Below, piece after piece: positions 63,791 to 64,000 of a stretch of DNA of 64,000 nt. A program made the position numbers and the translations under genes. How positions within the stretch are numbered: position 1 is the stretch's first letter; the number at the start of each line of letters is the position of its first letter. The DNA comes from Alcaligenaceae bacterium CGII-47 (GTDB lineage: Bacteria; Pseudomonadota; Gammaproteobacteria; Burkholderiales; Burkholderiaceae_B). Below the pieces are notes generated by a model. It did no database searches. It was given only the letters and a program-made list of their open reading frames with translations, and had not been told where the DNA came from. Location of the stretch: NCBI GenBank assembly GCA_019166125.1, contig JAHTBO010000001.1, forward strand, positions 349,066-413,065, read 5' to 3'.

Positions 63791-64000
63791 TCCCCGTGTC
63801 TCCGCACTGCGGTTGCGGGTGGCGCGTGGCTTTGTTGCTCGACTATTGGGCTTGCATGGATTGCCGTTTGGCACTGAGCAGGATGGCTTACTGATTGTGC
63901 CGTGCAGCGCAATCCACACATTTGGGCTGAAGGCCCCAATCGATGTGGTGTTCCTGGACCGGGATCTTAGGGTGCTTTGTTGTCTGCACAGCTTGCAAGC
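63777..64000 (+). CDS. DUF192-family protein, N-terminal part (cut by window edge)
   Basis: The first 74 codons of a gene run off the right edge. After a basic start (RVSALRLRVARGFVARLLGL), the family block appears: LPFGTEQDGLLIVPCSAIHTFG followed by APIDVVFLDRDLRVL, the usual DUF192 core that carries the IHT motif. The ATG at 63777 overlaps tadC by 14 bp, so it belongs to the pilus operon or its read-through. DUF192 proteins are small and of unknown function. Confidence 0.82.
   Translation, partial: MPDFNPRVSALRLRVARGFVARLLGLHGLPFGTEQDGLLIVPCSAIHTFGLKAPIDVVFLDRDLRVLCCLHSLQ

Overview
The window reads as chromosomal DNA from an aromatic-degrading betaproteobacterium of the order Burkholderiales. 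An Alcaligenaceae relative (Bordetella/Advenella/Castellaniella type) is my best guess. The basis is the 4,5-cleavage protocatechuate gene order known from Comamonas (pmd genes), housekeeping blocks arranged as in Burkholderiales (recA-recX, DUF2889-sucCD-terC, hemCDXY-ppa, alpha-2-macroglobulin-pbpC) and a Bordetella-like Tad pilus cluster. The assignment is inference; no rRNA gene is present. I see no insertion sequence, prophage, CRISPR array or origin.

Positions 1-22480 are a catabolic region for 4-hydroxybenzoate and protocatechuate. It opens with the end of pobA, a substrate-binding protein (SBP), the AraC-type regulator pobR, a divergent second LigAB-type ring-cleavage dioxygenase, a decayed hydrolase, an orphan VanB-type reductase and a second SBP. 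An aldo/keto reductase, a DUF1932 dehydrogenase and an Aer-like chemoreceptor follow. A LysR regulator then diverges from a 12-gene operon: pmdU-E-F-D-A-B-C (tautomerase, hydratase, aldolase, PDC hydrolase, dioxygenase alpha and beta, dehydrogenase), a third SBP and a complete branched-chain-type ABC importer. With pobA, these enzymes take 4-hydroxybenzoate to pyruvate and oxaloacetate. The importer's last ATPase carries a C-terminal hemerythrin-like domain, which I consider the most unusual feature of the window. The operon and the aldo/keto reductase gene share a 13-bp promoter element at matched spacing and look leaderless.

Positions 22490-25125 hold benE, an EAL/HDOD signalling protein and tRNA-Ile2 (CAT) on the minus strand. 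Positions 25247-33928 hold an envelope-defence operon (alpha-2-macroglobulin, PBP1C, a SecD-like lipoprotein). An aspartate carbamoyltransferase with an N-terminal helix-turn-helix-like extension follows, preceded by a 19-bp perfect palindrome. Next come rdgC, a two-component system with an MFS transporter, SOS-regulated recA-recX, metR/metE with MetR boxes, and sucCD.

Positions 48213-54843 hold terC, a 41-residue membrane peptide gene overlapping hemC, hemCDXY, ppa and an FAH-family hydrolase. From 54994 to the right edge is a compact Tad/Flp pilus operon: flp, TadG-like, TadE-like, an unknown protein, cpaB, cpaC, an FHA-CpaF fusion, tadB and tadC, then a truncated DUF192 gene. No cpaE or prepilin peptidase gene is present inside the window.
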